A stretch of DNA of 53,086 bases from Pseudomonadota bacterium (GTDB taxonomy: Bacteria > Pseudomonadota > Gammaproteobacteria > Pseudomonadales > Moraxellaceae). Positions 35,517-45,288 of the stretch are shown in pieces; the first letter of the stretch is position 1; the number at the start of each line of letters is the position of its first letter. The position numbers were made by a program, and so were the translations under genes. The DNA lies in NCBI GenBank assembly GCA_021851865.1, contig JAJZBU010000016.1, positions 1-53,086 of the forward strand. Direction: 5' to 3'. The notes beneath the pieces are model-generated. The model searched no databases, had not been told where the DNA came from, and saw only the letters and a program-made list of their open reading frames with translations.

Positions 35517-36955
35517 CGACATGGCGATGGCTCGTTCTCGGGAGCGCCATTTTCCTCACGGCCTGCGCCGGTTCACCGGGACGGATCAAAACGCCGGCGG
35601 TCGATGCGACGTCGACGGCGTGGCTGTCACAGGGTAAAGGCGACTGGCCGTCGGCGCACTGGTGGGCCGCTTTGCATGATGCGCGTCTGCAAGCTTGGAT
35701 CGTGCGTGCGCAAAAACATGCACCGGCCATGCTCGTGGCGGCGGCGCGTCTCGATGAGGCCAGCGCCGGTAGCCAGCTCGCCAAGGCCAATCGTGGCGCC
35801 TCGGTGGCGCTCGATTCGAGTGTGACGCGCGAGCGCTTCAGCGCCAACAGCTATATTCCGCCACCGTTCGGCGGTCAGTTCTACGATGATGGTGAACTGG
35901 CGGCCAACTTTCATTACGACTTCGATTTCTGGGGACAGCAGCGTCACGCGCTCAATGCCGCTCTCGGCGAGGTGCGCGCGCGCACTTACGAGTTGCAGGG
36001 GCAGGCGGACTGGATCGCGGCGCGCGTGGTGTCGACCTATCTGTCGCTGCAGGTGTTGCAGCAGCGCATCGACCTGTTGCAGAAGCGGCAAAAACTGCAG
36101 TTGGCTTTGCGTGATCTGCAGGAACAGCGTGTTGCGGCCGGCCTCCGTGCTGCCGATACGCTCAGCCCGGTACGGCAGGATCTCCTGCATCTCACCCAAG
36201 ATTTGCAAGATGCGCAGGCGCAGCGTGATCAACTCACCATCGATCTGCAGCAGTGGGTCGATTTGCCGCTGACGCAGTTGCAGGTGTCGCCGCGCCCCCT
36301 GCCGACCTTGCTGCAGACGGTGCCGTCGCATCTTGGACTTGATCTCCTCGCCCGGCGCAGTGATCTCGCCGCCGCCCGGGCACGTGTCGAGGCGGCTGCC
36401 GAGCGTGCCAAAGTGGCCCGCGCTGCCTTTTACCCCGATGTCAATCTGACCGCTTTTGCCGGCTGGTCCTCGCTGCTACTGTCGCGCTGGATCGATCAGA
36501 GCAGCATGACGATGGGCGTGGCGCCGGCGATACACCTACCGATCTTCGATGCCGGACGCCTGCGCGCCCATCTCGATCAGGCCAAAGCGGCCCTGGTGAG
36601 CGCTGATGCCAGTTATCGTGAGGTTCTCCTGCGCGCCATCCGCGAGGTTGAGACGGCTCAGGTGCAAGCGGCGGCGGCAGCGCAACAGCGCGCCCAGCTC
36701 GCCCTCCGGCTGGCGCAAGCGCAGCGGCATGGGGAGCGCTTGAGGCAGCGCCAGGCAGCTGGCCTGAGCGATGCGCGCGCCGTGCTCATCAATCAACTGG
36801 AACAATCCGATTTGATCGAAAGCGATGAGCATTGGTTGCAAGAGCAATTGCTCGCCCAAGTGGCGATGGTCGAGGCTCTCGGTGGCGGCTTTGCCGTAAC
36901 GGAGTCGCCGTGCTGTGCCGGCAAAGCAACCCAGAGGAAGTCGCATGACCGATAA
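35513..36955 (+). CDS. Outer-membrane efflux lipoprotein (NodT/OprM type)
   Basis: 480 residues. A lipoprotein signal peptide ends in the lipobox LTACAG (Cys18). The body carries two OEP repeats with long helical hairpins (QVLQQRIDLLQKRQKLQLAL; ARRSDLAAARARVEAAAERA), making a TolC-like trimeric channel across the outer membrane. The C-terminal repeat has FDAGRLRAHLDQAKAAL. It supplies the exit duct for the EmrAB-like pump encoded next. Starts with GTG overlapping the MarR stop; its end overlaps the emrA start by 11 bases. Confidence 0.93.
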   Translation: MTTWRWLVLGSAIFLTACAGSPGRIKTPAVDATSTAWLSQGKGDWPSAHWWAALHDARLQAWIVRAQKHAPAMLVAAARLDEASAGSQLAKANRGASVALDSSVTRERFSANSYIPPPFGGQFYDDGELAANFHYDFDFWGQQRHALNAALGEVRARTYELQGQADWIAARVVSTYLSLQVLQQRIDLLQKRQKLQLALRDLQEQRVAAGLRAADTLSPVRQDLLHLTQDLQDAQAQRDQLTIDLQQWVDLPLTQLQVSPRPLPTLLQTVPSHLGLDLLARRSDLAAARARVEAAAERAKVARAAFYPDVNLTAFAGWSSLLLSRWIDQSSMTMGVAPAIHLPIFDAGRLRAHLDQAKAALVSADASYREVLLRAIREVETAQVQAAAAAQQRAQLALRLAQAQRHGERLRQRQAAGLSDARAVLINQLEQSDLIESDEHWLQEQLLAQVAMVEALGGGFAVTESPCCAGKATQRKSHDR

Positions 36956-38108
36956 CGCCACCCCTGTCGACGCACGTCGACGTCGCCCGCTCATGCTCGC
37001 CCTGCTGTTGTTCTTCTTGCTTTTGGGTCTGAGTGTGGCGGCTTATGAGTTCTTGATCGGTCAGTATCACGAAAGCACCGATGATGCCTATGTCAATGGC
37101 GATCGCGTTTACATCCATGTGCAGCGGCCGGGAACGGTGACCGCCATCGCCGTCGATGACGGTGAGATGGTGCAGGCTGGACAGTCCATCCTCCGTCTCG
37201 ATGACATCGATGCGCGCGTGCGTCTGCAGCACGCTGAAGCGGCGGGTGTCGATGTGATCAGTCAGTTGCAGGCGCAGTGCGTCGATATCGACGCGGCGAC
37301 GGCATCCCTGGCCCTCAGTCGCAGTCATCGCGAACAGGCGCAGGGCGATCTGCTGCGGCGCCAGCCACTCGCTGGCGGGCAGGCCCTGGCGCCGGAAGAT
37401 CTGGTACATGCGCGTCTGGCAGCGGAGCAGGCGGAGCAGTCCTATCGCTTGGCGCAGCAGCAGCAGCAGGCGACGATAGCGCGTGCCGGTGGGTGTGATC
37501 CACGCCATCAGGCGCGCGTGAAGCAGGCGTATACCGATGTTTTGGCGGCGGAGCTGAATCTGCTGCGCGCGCAGGTCTTGAGTCCGATCAGCGGCATGGT
37601 GGCGGAGCGGCATGTGCAGTTGGGTCAGCAGGTGGCGCCGGAGGATGATCTGATGGCGGTGATCCCCCTGCAGAACGTCTGGGTCGACGCCAATCTCAAA
37701 GAGGGACAGCTGCGTCATGTGCGCATCGGTCAGAAAGTCAGCGTGCACTTCGATCAATATGGAAGTGGGATCGATTTTCCTGGTCGGGTGATCGGTATCA
37801 CCGCCGGATCGGGTAGCGCTTTTTCGCTCCTGCCGCCGCAAAATGCCGTCGGCAACTGGATCAAGGTGGTTCAGCGCGTGCCGGTGCGCATCGCCATCGA
37901 TGCGGCTTATCTGCAGCGCTATCCCCTGCGTATCGGCCTGTCGGCGGATGTCGACATCGATACCCACGATCGGCAGGGCAGCGTACTACTTGGGCAGCCG
38001 GCGCCTGGTCAGCGTTCCGACACCGCGCTCTATACCGCGCAATGGCAGCGCGCGCGTCAAGCCGCGGATCTCTGGCTACAGACGGTCGTGCGCGGGTTCC
38101 ACTCATGA
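36945..38108 (+). CDS. emrA: HlyD-family periplasmic adaptor, EmrA-like
   Basis: 387 residues. One N-terminal membrane helix (PLMLALLLFFLLLGLSVAAY) is followed by the family's STDDAYVNGD segment, a lipoyl half, a coiled-coil hairpin of about 110 residues, the second lipoyl half (SPISGMVAERHVQLGQQV) and a beta-barrel (NVWVDANLKEGQLRHVRIGQ). This is the EmrA pattern. It links the inner-membrane EmrB pump to the outer-membrane factor. Start with AGAGGAAG upstream; the frame is open ten codons further back. Overlaps emrB by four bases. Confidence 0.94.
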   Translation: MTDNATPVDARRRRPLMLALLLFFLLLGLSVAAYEFLIGQYHESTDDAYVNGDRVYIHVQRPGTVTAIAVDDGEMVQAGQSILRLDDIDARVRLQHAEAAGVDVISQLQAQCVDIDAATASLALSRSHREQAQGDLLRRQPLAGGQALAPEDLVHARLAAEQAEQSYRLAQQQQQATIARAGGCDPRHQARVKQAYTDVLAAELNLLRAQVLSPISGMVAERHVQLGQQVAPEDDLMAVIPLQNVWVDANLKEGQLRHVRIGQKVSVHFDQYGSGIDFPGRVIGITAGSGSAFSLLPPQNAVGNWIKVVQRVPVRIAIDAAYLQRYPLRIGLSADVDIDTHDRQGSVLLGQPAPGQRSDTALYTAQWQRARQAADLWLQTVVRGFHS

Positions 38109-39649
38109 CCGACACAGCGGTCGATACCAGGGCTTATCCGACGGGGTGGCCGCTGCTGTTGCTGACCGTCGCCGTGTCGGTGGCGACCTTCATGGAAGTC
38201 CTCGACACCGCCATCGCCAACGTCGCTGTGCCGACGATCGCCGGCAACCTCGCCGTCGGCGCCAGTCAGGGCACCTGGGTCATCTCATCTTACGGTCTGG
38301 CGGCGGCGATCGCTGTGCCGCTGACCGGCTGGATCGCGCGACGTTTTGGTGAAGTCAGAGTCTTTGTCGTTTCGGTCTTTCTCTTCAGCCTTGCTTCCGC
38401 CTTGTGTGGTCTGGCACAAAGTCTGCCGCAACTGGTGCTGTTCCGCTTTCTCCAGGGCTTGGTCTCGGGCCCCATGGTGCCCCTGTCGCAGACCCTCCTG
38501 TTGTCCATCTATCCACCGGCACGGCGCGGTATCGCCTTGGCCCTCTGGTCGATGACGGTGGTGGTGGCGCCGATCGCCGGACCTCTGCTCGGTGGTTACA
38601 TCACCGATAACCTAACTTGGCCGTGGATCTTTTACATCAATGTGCCGATCGGTTTTCTGGCGGGCTGGGTGAGCGCGCGCATGCTGCGGGGACGCGAGAC
38701 TGCCACCATGAAGCTGCCGGTCGATTATGTCGGCCTCGGTCTGCTCATCCTTGGGGTCGGCTCCTTGCAACTGATGCTCGACAATGGCAATGATCTTGAC
38801 TGGTTCAATTCACACGTGATCATGACGCTGGCGGTGGTCGCCGTCGTTTCACTGAGCTTTTTCATCGTCTGGGAGTTGACCGAAGAGCATCCCATCGTCG
38901 ATCTGAGCCTGCTGGCGCGGCGTAATTTTTCCGCCGGTGTCGTCGCCTTGTCGCTCGGCTTCATGACTTTTTTTGCCATGAATGTCATGTTTCCCCTTTG
39001 GTTGCAGACGGTGATGGGGTATACGGCGGCTTGGGCGGGTGTCGCCACGGCGCCGGTCGGCATCTTTGCCCTCATTCTCTCGCCCCTGGTCGGTCGCTAC
39101 CTCGCGCGCATCGACCTGCGTTGGGTGGCGAGCATGGCTTTTATCGTCTTCGCGCTGACCATGCACTGGTTGTCGACCTTCAATCTGCAAACACCTTTCG
39201 CCCTGATGTTTCTACCACGTCTATTGCAGGGCATCGGTGTGGCGTGCTTCTTCATTCCGATCAACAGCATCATCATCTCGGGTTTGCCGATGCAGAGATT
39301 GGCGGCGGCAGCGGGCTTGTCGAACTTCTTTCGTACCCTGTCGGGAAGTTTTGGCACGGCGCTGGTGGTCATGATCTGGGATGACCGGGCGCGTCAGCAT
39401 CGCCTGCGTCTGAGTGAGTGGATGGACGCGCAGCGTGGCGCAGTGCGGCACTACACGCACACCCTCGGTCATCTCGGTGTGCCGCACCAGGGCGTCTGGG
39501 CGGCCAGCTTCAATATGCTCGATCAGCAATCTTTCATGATCGCGACGGCGGAAATCTTTCATACGGCGAGTTGGATCTTCCTCAGCCTGATCGTCCTGGT
39601 CTGGCTGGCCAAGCCGCCTTTCAGCGCTGGCGCCGGCGGCGGTCACTGA
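38105..39649 (+). CDS. emrB: DHA2-family multidrug transporter, EmrB-like
   Basis: 514 residues with 14 predicted membrane helices, a proton-driven MFS drug exporter of the DHA2 family. Family motifs: LDTAIANVAVPTIAGNL in the first helix, GWIARRFGEVRVF (motif A), FRFLQGLVSGPMVPLSQ (motif B) and APIAGPLLGGYI (motif C). With EmrA and the outer-membrane lipoprotein it forms a tripartite pump that expels hydrophobic toxins or drugs straight to the outside. The ATG overlaps the emrA stop. Confidence 0.94.
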   Translation: MTDTAVDTRAYPTGWPLLLLTVAVSVATFMEVLDTAIANVAVPTIAGNLAVGASQGTWVISSYGLAAAIAVPLTGWIARRFGEVRVFVVSVFLFSLASALCGLAQSLPQLVLFRFLQGLVSGPMVPLSQTLLLSIYPPARRGIALALWSMTVVVAPIAGPLLGGYITDNLTWPWIFYINVPIGFLAGWVSARMLRGRETATMKLPVDYVGLGLLILGVGSLQLMLDNGNDLDWFNSHVIMTLAVVAVVSLSFFIVWELTEEHPIVDLSLLARRNFSAGVVALSLGFMTFFAMNVMFPLWLQTVMGYTAAWAGVATAPVGIFALILSPLVGRYLARIDLRWVASMAFIVFALTMHWLSTFNLQTPFALMFLPRLLQGIGVACFFIPINSIIISGLPMQRLAAAAGLSNFFRTLSGSFGTALVVMIWDDRARQHRLRLSEWMDAQRGAVRHYTHTLGHLGVPHQGVWAASFNMLDQQSFMIATAEIFHTASWIFLSLIVLVWLAKPPFSAGAGGGH

Positions 39650-39662
39650 AAAAGCGCAAAAA

Positions 39663-39691
39663 AAACCCGCCACCTGGGGGGGAGGGCGGGT
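39663..39691 (-). terminator. Hairpin with T run on the minus strand
   Basis: AACCCGCC (39663-39670) pairs with GGCGGGTT (39684-39691). Upstream lies a run of eight A, so read on the minus strand the hairpin is followed by T8: a good minus-strand terminator. On the plus strand, where emrB ends 13 bases before, there is no T tail. No minus-strand gene runs into it. Confidence 0.6.
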
Positions 39692-39838
39692 TAAGACCGT
39701 ATAAAACGGGAGGCGTATGCCGATGCGTGACACCTGCACCCGCCTCATCTCTCAGTAAAGATGATCCTGCGCAAGATGCAAGTCTCTCGCTGCCAGGTGC
39801 GATGAGGTCGAGGCCATGGGCATGTGCTAGAGTAGGTG

Positions 39839-39852
39839 GGCGGGTGCCCGCC
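39839..39852. promoter_or_regulatory. Short inverted repeat before the TetR gene
   Basis: GGCGGG-TG-CCCGCC, 22 bases before the TetR ATG. TetR proteins often bind inverted repeats beside their own gene, so this may be an autoregulatory site. It could equally be a chance GC-rich hairpin. Confidence 0.3.
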
Positions 39853-39874
39853 GGTAGGGAAATGAAGGGTCGGT

Positions 39875-40540
39875 ATGAAAGAGCGTCTGAGCAGTCTTGC
39901 CAAAGTGACCCTGAAAGTTCAGGAGTTCAGGCAACGCGAGAAGAACATACTCGACTGCGCCGAGCGACTCTTTATTGAACAAGGTGAGGATCGCGTCACG
40001 GTGGAGATGATCGCCGAGGCGGTCGGTGTCGGCAAAGGTACGATCTACAAGCATTTTGAGACCAAAAATGAGATCTACCTCCGCCTCATGCTGCGCTATG
40101 AGGAAGCTTTGGCGCAGGTGTTCGCCGGATTGGAGGGCAGTCTCGATCATGAGGCTATTTTTCGCGAATTCCTGCGTTTTCGTGTCCAGGATCCGGATCG
40201 TTATCTTCTCTTTGATCGCCTCGAAGGCAAGTTGGCCGCCGAAAATCCGCTACCGGAAATGGTGGATAAACTGCATGCCGTGCGCATGTCCAATCGCGAT
40301 TTTCTCAGCGCCTTCGTCGCGCGGCGCATCGAGCAGGGCAAACTCATCAATGTTCCCGTCGAGTACCACATCGGTGCCGCTTGGGCTCTGGTGCATGGCG
40401 CCTGCTCCCTGATCAAGTCGGATTTTTATACGCGGTATATCGGTCGCCCGGATGAGTTCATCGAGTTTCTGCTCGATATCGGGGTGCGTATGGCCAATCG
40501 GCGGGGACGTAACGATGCACATCGCCATGAGGATGATTGA
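39875..40540 (+). CDS. TetR-family transcriptional regulator
   Basis: 221 residues. N-terminal helix-turn-helix: ILDCAERLFIEQGEDRVTVE, then MIAEAVGVGKGTIYKHFETK, the standard TetR signature. The ligand-binding half has no recognised subtype. It overlaps the start of the next gene (a lipoprotein) by 26 bases, so the two are co-transcribed. It lies after the efflux operon but with a 225-base gap, so control of that operon is possible, not shown. Confidence 0.92.
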   Translation: MKERLSSLAKVTLKVQEFRQREKNILDCAERLFIEQGEDRVTVEMIAEAVGVGKGTIYKHFETKNEIYLRLMLRYEEALAQVFAGLEGSLDHEAIFREFLRFRVQDPDRYLLFDRLEGKLAAENPLPEMVDKLHAVRMSNRDFLSAFVARRIEQGKLINVPVEYHIGAAWALVHGACSLIKSDFYTRYIGRPDEFIEFLLDIGVRMANRRGRNDAHRHEDD

Positions 40541-41186
40541 TCGTTTTCGGTGTCGGCTGCTGCTCCTCCTCCTCTGTGGGTTGCTGACGGCCTGCGTAGC
40601 GCCGTCGGATCAGCAGGCTCTCATGATGGAAGGGCTGCGTTCCTGGCATTTTCTGCCGGATGAGACGCTGAGTGGACGGGAGAACTTCGTCCTCGACAAT
40701 CGTGCTGGAGTCTTGATCACGGTCGTCGCCGCCGACCCTTGGTTGCTGGAGCATCGCCGCCATGACGCCCAGACGATCAACCAGCATTTTGCCATGCAAG
40801 TCTATGCGCATGTCCGCACCTGGTTTCCAGGGACGATCTTTATCGATCAGAGCATGGATCTGACAGTGGCTCTGCAGGCGGCGCAGCAACGCGGCCTCGA
40901 CTATGTCATGCAGCCGCGGATGGAGGGCTGGGTCGATCGTTCGGCACCCTTGCTGGGGCATTTCTGGCCGGGGGCGGGCGGCGTCGATAGCGCGGCGGCG
41001 GTGATCTCCCTCTACGATGCCCGCACCGGTCATCTGATCGGTAATTGGGAAATCCACGGCGACAGCGGTTTGCTCACCATGATGGGGGATGCGCCTTCGC
41101 ATCTCGTCGGCCAGGGGCTGGAAGAGTTCAGCCGTCGCTTGAGTGGTCATAGCCGGCAGGGGCGACGGGGGCTCGACTGGTTCTAG
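40515..41186 (+). CDS. DUF4823-like lipoprotein
   Basis: 223 residues. A lipoprotein signal ends in LLTACVAP (lipobox Cys), followed by a beta-rich domain with LQAAQQRGLDYVMQPRMEGW, VISLYDARTGHLIGNWEIHG, a pattern I recognise from DUF4823 lipoproteins of pseudomonads and relatives; function unknown. Start taken as the ATG at 40515 after GGGGACG, overlapping the end of the TetR gene; ATG at 40527 and 40533 are alternatives. Probably anchored to a membrane facing the periplasm. Confidence 0.75.
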   Translation: MHIAMRMIDRFRCRLLLLLLCGLLTACVAPSDQQALMMEGLRSWHFLPDETLSGRENFVLDNRAGVLITVVAADPWLLEHRRHDAQTINQHFAMQVYAHVRTWFPGTIFIDQSMDLTVALQAAQQRGLDYVMQPRMEGWVDRSAPLLGHFWPGAGGVDSAAAVISLYDARTGHLIGNWEIHGDSGLLTMMGDAPSHLVGQGLEEFSRRLSGHSRQGRRGLDWF

Positions 41187-41358
41187 AGCAGGGTCTGTCC
41201 GCATCTCCCCGGGTAGGGCGTGAATTGGCTCTCTCGCCGCGCGAATCTTGTCGTCGCGGTCTTGACCTGAAACCGCGGAAACTGCAAGATAGTGAGCCCT
41301 TCAAGTCGGCTGCAAGCACGGCTTTGAATCTCCCTTCACCAACGTAGCCGAGGTTTTC

Positions 41359-42111
41359 ATGAAGGCTCTTGTGGCAGTCAAGCGCGTTGTGGACTACAAC
41401 GTCAAAGTTCGTGTGAAAGCGGACCAAACGGGTGTCGAACTGGCCAATGTCAAAATGGCCATGAATCCCTTCTGTGAAATCGCCGTCGAAGAGGCGGTGC
41501 GCCTGAAGGAACAGGGCGTGATCACGGAGATCATCGCGGTCACCGTCGGCCCTGAGGCGGCGCAGGAACAACTGCGTGGTGCCATGGCTCTCGGTGCCGA
41601 CAGCGCCATTTTGATCAAGAGCGATGAAGAAGTGCAGCCGCTGGCGGTGGCGCGGCTGCTCAAGGCCGTTTGCGACCAGGTTCAGCCTGGCCTCATCATC
41701 ATGGGCAAGCAGGCCATCGATGGTGACAACAACCAGACCGGTCAAATGCTGGCGGCTCTCGCCGGCTACGCCCAGGCGACCTTCGCATCCAAGCTCGTCG
41801 TTGCCGACGGCAAGGCGCAGGTGACGCGCGAAATCGACGGCGGTCTGCAGACCATCGAAGTCAATCTGCCGGCCGTGGTCACCACCGACCTGCGCCTGAA
41901 CGAACCGCGCTACGCTTCCTTGCCCAATATCATGAAGGCGAAGAAGAAGCCACTCACCGTCACGACGGCCGGCGACTATGGCGTCGACGTCACGCCGAGC
42001 ATCAAGACGCTGAAGGTGGCGGCGCCCAAGGAGCGTCAGGCCGGCATCAAGGTCAAGACGGTCGCGGAGCTGGTCGAAAAGCTCAAGAATGAGGCCAAGG
42101 TTCTCGGCTGA
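41359..42111 (+). CDS. etfB: Electron transfer flavoprotein beta subunit
   Basis: 250 residues; with EtfA forms the FAD- and AMP-containing carrier that takes electrons from acyl-CoA and other dehydrogenases to ETF-QO. Begins [20 protein letters not shown], with the family signature [19 protein letters not shown] and [17 protein letters not shown]-type AMP-site segment. The C-terminal recognition loop region is [21 protein letters not shown] weak promoter candidate, TTGACC (41262-41267) with an imperfect -10 downstream, lies in the 170-base upstream gap. Confidence 0.97.
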   Translation: MKALVAVKRVVDYNVKVRVKADQTGVELANVKMAMNPFCEIAVEEAVRLKEQGVITEIIAVTVGPEAAQEQLRGAMALGADSAILIKSDEEVQPLAVARLLKAVCDQVQPGLIIMGKQAIDGDNNQTGQMLAALAGYAQATFASKLVVADGKAQVTREIDGGLQTIEVNLPAVVTTDLRLNEPRYASLPNIMKAKKKPLTVTTAGDYGVDVTPSIKTLKVAAPKERQAGIKVKTVAELVEKLKNEAKVLG

Positions 42112-42146
42112 TGCCCTGAACCTTTTGCACGTGGAGATGTAAAGAC

Positions 42147-43073
42147 ATGACGATCCTGGTTGTTGCAGAACATGACAATGCTTCCCTCAAGGGAGCGACC
42201 CTCAATACCGTGCAGGCGGCTTTGGCCATCGGCGGCGACATCCATGTGCTGGTGGCGGGAGCCGCCTGCCAGGCGGTGGCGCAGAAAGCGGCAGCGATCG
42301 CCGGTGTGAGCAAGGTGCTGTTGGCGGACGCTCAGGCCTACGCGCATCAGTCGGCAGAGAACCTCGGCCTCCTGGTCGCCGCCCTCGGTCGCAGCTACAG
42401 CCACATCCTGGTCGCCGCCACTACCACCGGCAAGAATTTCATGCCGCGTGTGGCGGCTCTGCTCGGAGTGAATCAGATCTCGGAAATCTCGGCGGTGATC
42501 AGCCCCGACACCTTCGAGCGTCCGATCTACGCCGGCAACGCCATCGCGACGGTGCAGTCGAGCGATGCCATCAAGGTCATCACCGTGCGCACCACGGCCT
42601 TCGACGCAGCCGCTCTCGGCGGCTCCGCCGAGATTCAGCCACTGAACGAGGTGCATGAGTCGGGGCTGTCGCGGTTCGTCGGCGAAGAGCTGGCCAAGTC
42701 GGATCGTCCGGAATTGACGGCGGCGAAAATCATCGTCTCCGGCGGGCGTGGCATGGGCAATGGTGAGAACTTCAGCCTGCTCTACCGGCTCGCCGACAAG
42801 CTCGGCGCTGCCGTCGGGGCTTCGCGTGCCGCGGTCGACGCTGGTTTCGTGCCGAATGACATGCAGGTGGGGCAGACCGGCAAGGTGGTGGCGCCGCAGC
42901 TCTACATCGCCGTCGGCATCTCCGGTGCCATCCAGCATTTGGCGGGGATGAAGGACTCCAAGGTGATCGTGGCGATCAACAAGGATCCAGAAGCGCCGAT
43001 CTTTCAGGTGGCGGATTATGGGCTGGTCGGTGATCTTTTTGAGGTCGTGCCGGAACTGGAAAAACTGGTCTGA
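42147..43073 (+). CDS. etfA: Electron transfer flavoprotein alpha subunit
   Basis: 308 residues. N-terminal half begins [20 protein letters not shown]; the C-terminal FAD-binding domain carries [52 protein letters not shown] and [20 protein letters not shown], the full ETF-alpha signature. Separated from etfB by 35 bases; followed by a terminator, so etfBA form one transcription unit. Confidence 0.97.
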   Translation: MTILVVAEHDNASLKGATLNTVQAALAIGGDIHVLVAGAACQAVAQKAAAIAGVSKVLLADAQAYAHQSAENLGLLVAALGRSYSHILVAATTTGKNFMPRVAALLGVNQISEISAVISPDTFERPIYAGNAIATVQSSDAIKVITVRTTAFDAAALGGSAEIQPLNEVHESGLSRFVGEELAKSDRPELTAAKIIVSGGRGMGNGENFSLLYRLADKLGAAVGASRAAVDAGFVPNDMQVGQTGKVVAPQLYIAVGISGAIQHLAGMKDSKVIVAINKDPEAPIFQVADYGLVGDLFEVVPELEKLV

Positions 43074-43110
43074 GACCACGGCAGCTGAGCTGCCGGGATG
43101 AGGACTCACC

Positions 43111-43144
43111 CGCGTGGCCCCTGATTGGGGCCGCGTGATTTTTT
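43111..43144 (+). terminator. Rho-independent terminator after etfBA
   Basis: CGCGTGGCCCC (from 43111) pairs with GGGGCCGCG (to about 43135), one bulged T, then T6 at 43139-43144. A smaller perfect repeat GGCAGCT-G-AGCTGCC lies just before (about 43080-43094). It separates etfA from tig. Confidence 0.85.
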
Positions 43145-43157
43145 GAGGATGAGGTTT

Positions 43158-44456
43158 ATGCAGGTTTCTGTCGAGACGATTTCTCCCCTGGAACGCAAGA
43201 TGAAGGTGGTGGTCGATGCCGCCCGCGTGCAAGGTGAGTATCAGGTGCGTCTGAACAAGGCTGCGCAAACGGTGCGCATCGATGGGTTTCGCCCGGGCAA
43301 GGTGCCACTGTCCCTGGTACAGAAGCGCTATGGCCCGTCGGTCATGCAAGAAGCTGTCAGTGAGCTGATCCGTGACGTCCTCTTTGAGGCGATCGCGCAA
43401 GAGCAGCTCAATCTGGCAGGCTACCCGAATGTCGACGAAGTCGAACATGTGCAGGGGGGTGATCTCAATTTCACCGCCCTCTTCGAGGTCTATCCGCAGA
43501 TCAGTCTGGTCGATCTGTCGTCGCTCGCCGTCGTCCGCCTGCAGGCCGAGATCAGCGATGCCGACGTCGATGAGATGATCGAGACCCTGCGTACGCAGCG
43601 CGCCACCTGGCATGAAGTCGAGCGTGCCGCCGCCAATGAGGACAGGCTCCAGATCGACTTCGAAGGTTTTGTCGACGGTGCCGCCTTTGAGGGGGGCAAA
43701 GCGCAGGGACATGCGCTCGTGCTCGGCAGCAAGAGCATGATCCCGGGTTTCGAAGAGGCCCTCATCGGCGTCAAGGCCGGTGAAGATCGCCGTATCGCAG
43801 TGCAGTTCCCTGAAGACTATCAAGCTGAGGCCCTGCGCGGTCGGGCGGCAGAGTTTCAGATTCATGTGCACAAGGTCGAAGAGCGTCAGCTGCCGGAGAT
43901 GAATGATGCTTTCGTTCGTCAGTTCTCCGAGCAGGGGGATGTGGCGACCTTCCGCGCCGAAGTGCGTGCCAATATGGAGCGCGAGCTGAAAGCCGGTCTG
44001 CGTCAGGCGGTGAAGAAGGCGGTTTTTGAGGCTCTGGTGCAGGCGCACGACTTTGTCGTGCCGCAGGCTCTCGTCGCTCAGGAAGTGCAGCGTCAGCGTG
44101 CAGCCATGGCGCAGCGTTTCGGTATGCGTGACGTCAAGCCGGACATGTTGCCCGATGAACTGTTCAAAGAGACGGCTCAGCGTTCGGTGAGCCTCGGCCT
44201 GCTCGTTTCCGAGATCGTGCGCGCCCAGGGCATCCAGGTTGACGAAGACAAGTTGCGGGCCATGCTCGCCGATATCGCGGCAGCGTATGAAGATCCGCAA
44301 CAGGTCATCGACTGGTACCTGAAGGATCGCGAACAACGTGCCCAGATCGAAGCGGTCGTCCTCGAGGACCAGGTGGTCGACTGGCTGTTGACTCAGGTCG
44401 TCGTCGCCGATCAGGCGTCGAGCTACCGTGACGTGCTGCAGAGCGCGCGCGCCTGA
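43158..44456 (+). CDS. tig: Trigger factor
   Basis: 432-residue ribosome-bound chaperone and peptidyl-prolyl isomerase. N-terminal ribosome-binding domain has GFRPGKVPLSLVQKRYG (the GFRxGKxP signature), the FKBP-type domain is around 150-240 (FEGFVDGAAFEGGKA), and the helical C-terminal arms follow. Start at ATG with GAGG just upstream; an in-frame GTG at 43125 would place the start inside the etfA terminator. First gene of the tig-clpP-clpX-lon order. Confidence 0.96.
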   Translation: MQVSVETISPLERKMKVVVDAARVQGEYQVRLNKAAQTVRIDGFRPGKVPLSLVQKRYGPSVMQEAVSELIRDVLFEAIAQEQLNLAGYPNVDEVEHVQGGDLNFTALFEVYPQISLVDLSSLAVVRLQAEISDADVDEMIETLRTQRATWHEVERAAANEDRLQIDFEGFVDGAAFEGGKAQGHALVLGSKSMIPGFEEALIGVKAGEDRRIAVQFPEDYQAEALRGRAAEFQIHVHKVEERQLPEMNDAFVRQFSEQGDVATFRAEVRANMERELKAGLRQAVKKAVFEALVQAHDFVVPQALVAQEVQRQRAAMAQRFGMRDVKPDMLPDELFKETAQRSVSLGLLVSEIVRAQGIQVDEDKLRAMLADIAAAYEDPQQVIDWYLKDREQRAQIEAVVLEDQVVDWLLTQVVVADQASSYRDVLQSARA

Positions 44457-44476
44457 AATCGCCGTGCTGTCTGTGC

Positions 44477-44502
44477 AAAGAGGCCGCTTGACGGCCTCTT
44501 TT
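44477..44502 (+). terminator. Rho-independent terminator after tig
   Basis: AAAGAGGCC (44477-44485) and GGCCTCTTTT (44493-44502) form a tight hairpin with a T4 tail, 20 bases after the tig stop. Confidence 0.9.
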
Positions 44503-44540
44503 CATCTGGCACGATCGGGGGTGAAATCTTGGCGATCGCT

Positions 44541-44567
44541 CTTTAAAATCGCCCGGCGATCCCCCAT
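44541..44567 (+). promoter_or_regulatory. Sigma-32 (heat-shock) promoter of clpP
   Basis: CTTTAAA (44541-44547) and CCCCAT (44562-44567), 14 bases apart, against consensus CTTGAAA-N11-16-CCCCATnT. It lies 43 bases before the clpP start and after the tig terminator. E. coli clpP is known to be heat-shock controlled, which fits. By eye only. Confidence 0.55.
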
Positions 44568-44610
44568 TAATCTATCGGGGCCAAGTCGGGCCGACCCAAG
44601 GAGATGGTAA

Positions 44611-45216
44611 ATGGATCACTCGGTGCAGAACAATCTGGTTCCTATGGTGGTGGAGCAGTCGGCCCGCGGTGAGCGCGCTTTCGACATCTACTCGCGTCTG
44701 TTGCGTGAGCGGGTGGTCTTCATCACTGGTCCGATCGAGGACTATATGGCCAATCTGGTCGTGGCGCAGTTGCTCTTCCTGGAGTCGGAGAACCCTGACA
44801 AGGACATCCACCTGTACATCAACTCACCGGGAGGGTCGGTGACGGCGGGTATGGCGATTTATGACACCATGCAGTTCATCAAGCCGGATGTGTCGACACT
44901 CTGCGTCGGACAATGCGCCAGCATGGGGGCTTTTTTGCTCAGCTCCGGCGCGCATGGCAAGCGTTTTGCCCTGCCTAATTCACGCGTCATGATTCATCAG
45001 CCGCTCGGCGGTTTTCAGGGGCAGGCCTCGGATATCGCCATCCATGCCAAGGAAATTCTCAAGATACGCGACACTTTGAACCAGATCATGGCGCAAAATT
45101 GCCAGCAGCCGCTGGAGCGCATCGAGCGTGATACGGATCGCGACAATTTTCTCAGTGCGCAAGAGGCACTGGACTATGGGCTGGTGGATCGTATACTGGA
45201 CAAAAGAGAGGTATGA
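44611..45216 (+). CDS. clpP: ATP-dependent Clp protease proteolytic subunit
   Basis: 201 residues; forms the tetradecameric serine protease chamber used by ClpX and ClpA. Catalytic triad: Ser104 (CASMGAF), His129 (MIHQPLGG), Asp178 (DRDNFLSA), with the same spacing as E. coli ClpP. An N-terminal propeptide of a dozen or so residues is probably removed. Ribosome site AAGGAG upstream. Followed by clpX after 72 bases without an obvious terminator. Confidence 0.98.
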   Translation: MDHSVQNNLVPMVVEQSARGERAFDIYSRLLRERVVFITGPIEDYMANLVVAQLLFLESENPDKDIHLYINSPGGSVTAGMAIYDTMQFIKPDVSTLCVGQCASMGAFLLSSGAHGKRFALPNSRVMIHQPLGGFQGQASDIAIHAKEILKIRDTLNQIMAQNCQQPLERIERDTDRDNFLSAQEALDYGLVDRILDKREV

Positions 45217-45288
45217 TTCAAGGCGTGGCGGGGTGTCCGCCCCCGCTGCGGCTAGGCACTGTCGATTCCATTGAGTAGGTAGGCTTTG

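Noticed and set aside
42036-44336. 766-codon minus-strand frame across etfA and tig
   Set aside because: It spans two well-identified plus-strand genes and a terminator; composition artefact.
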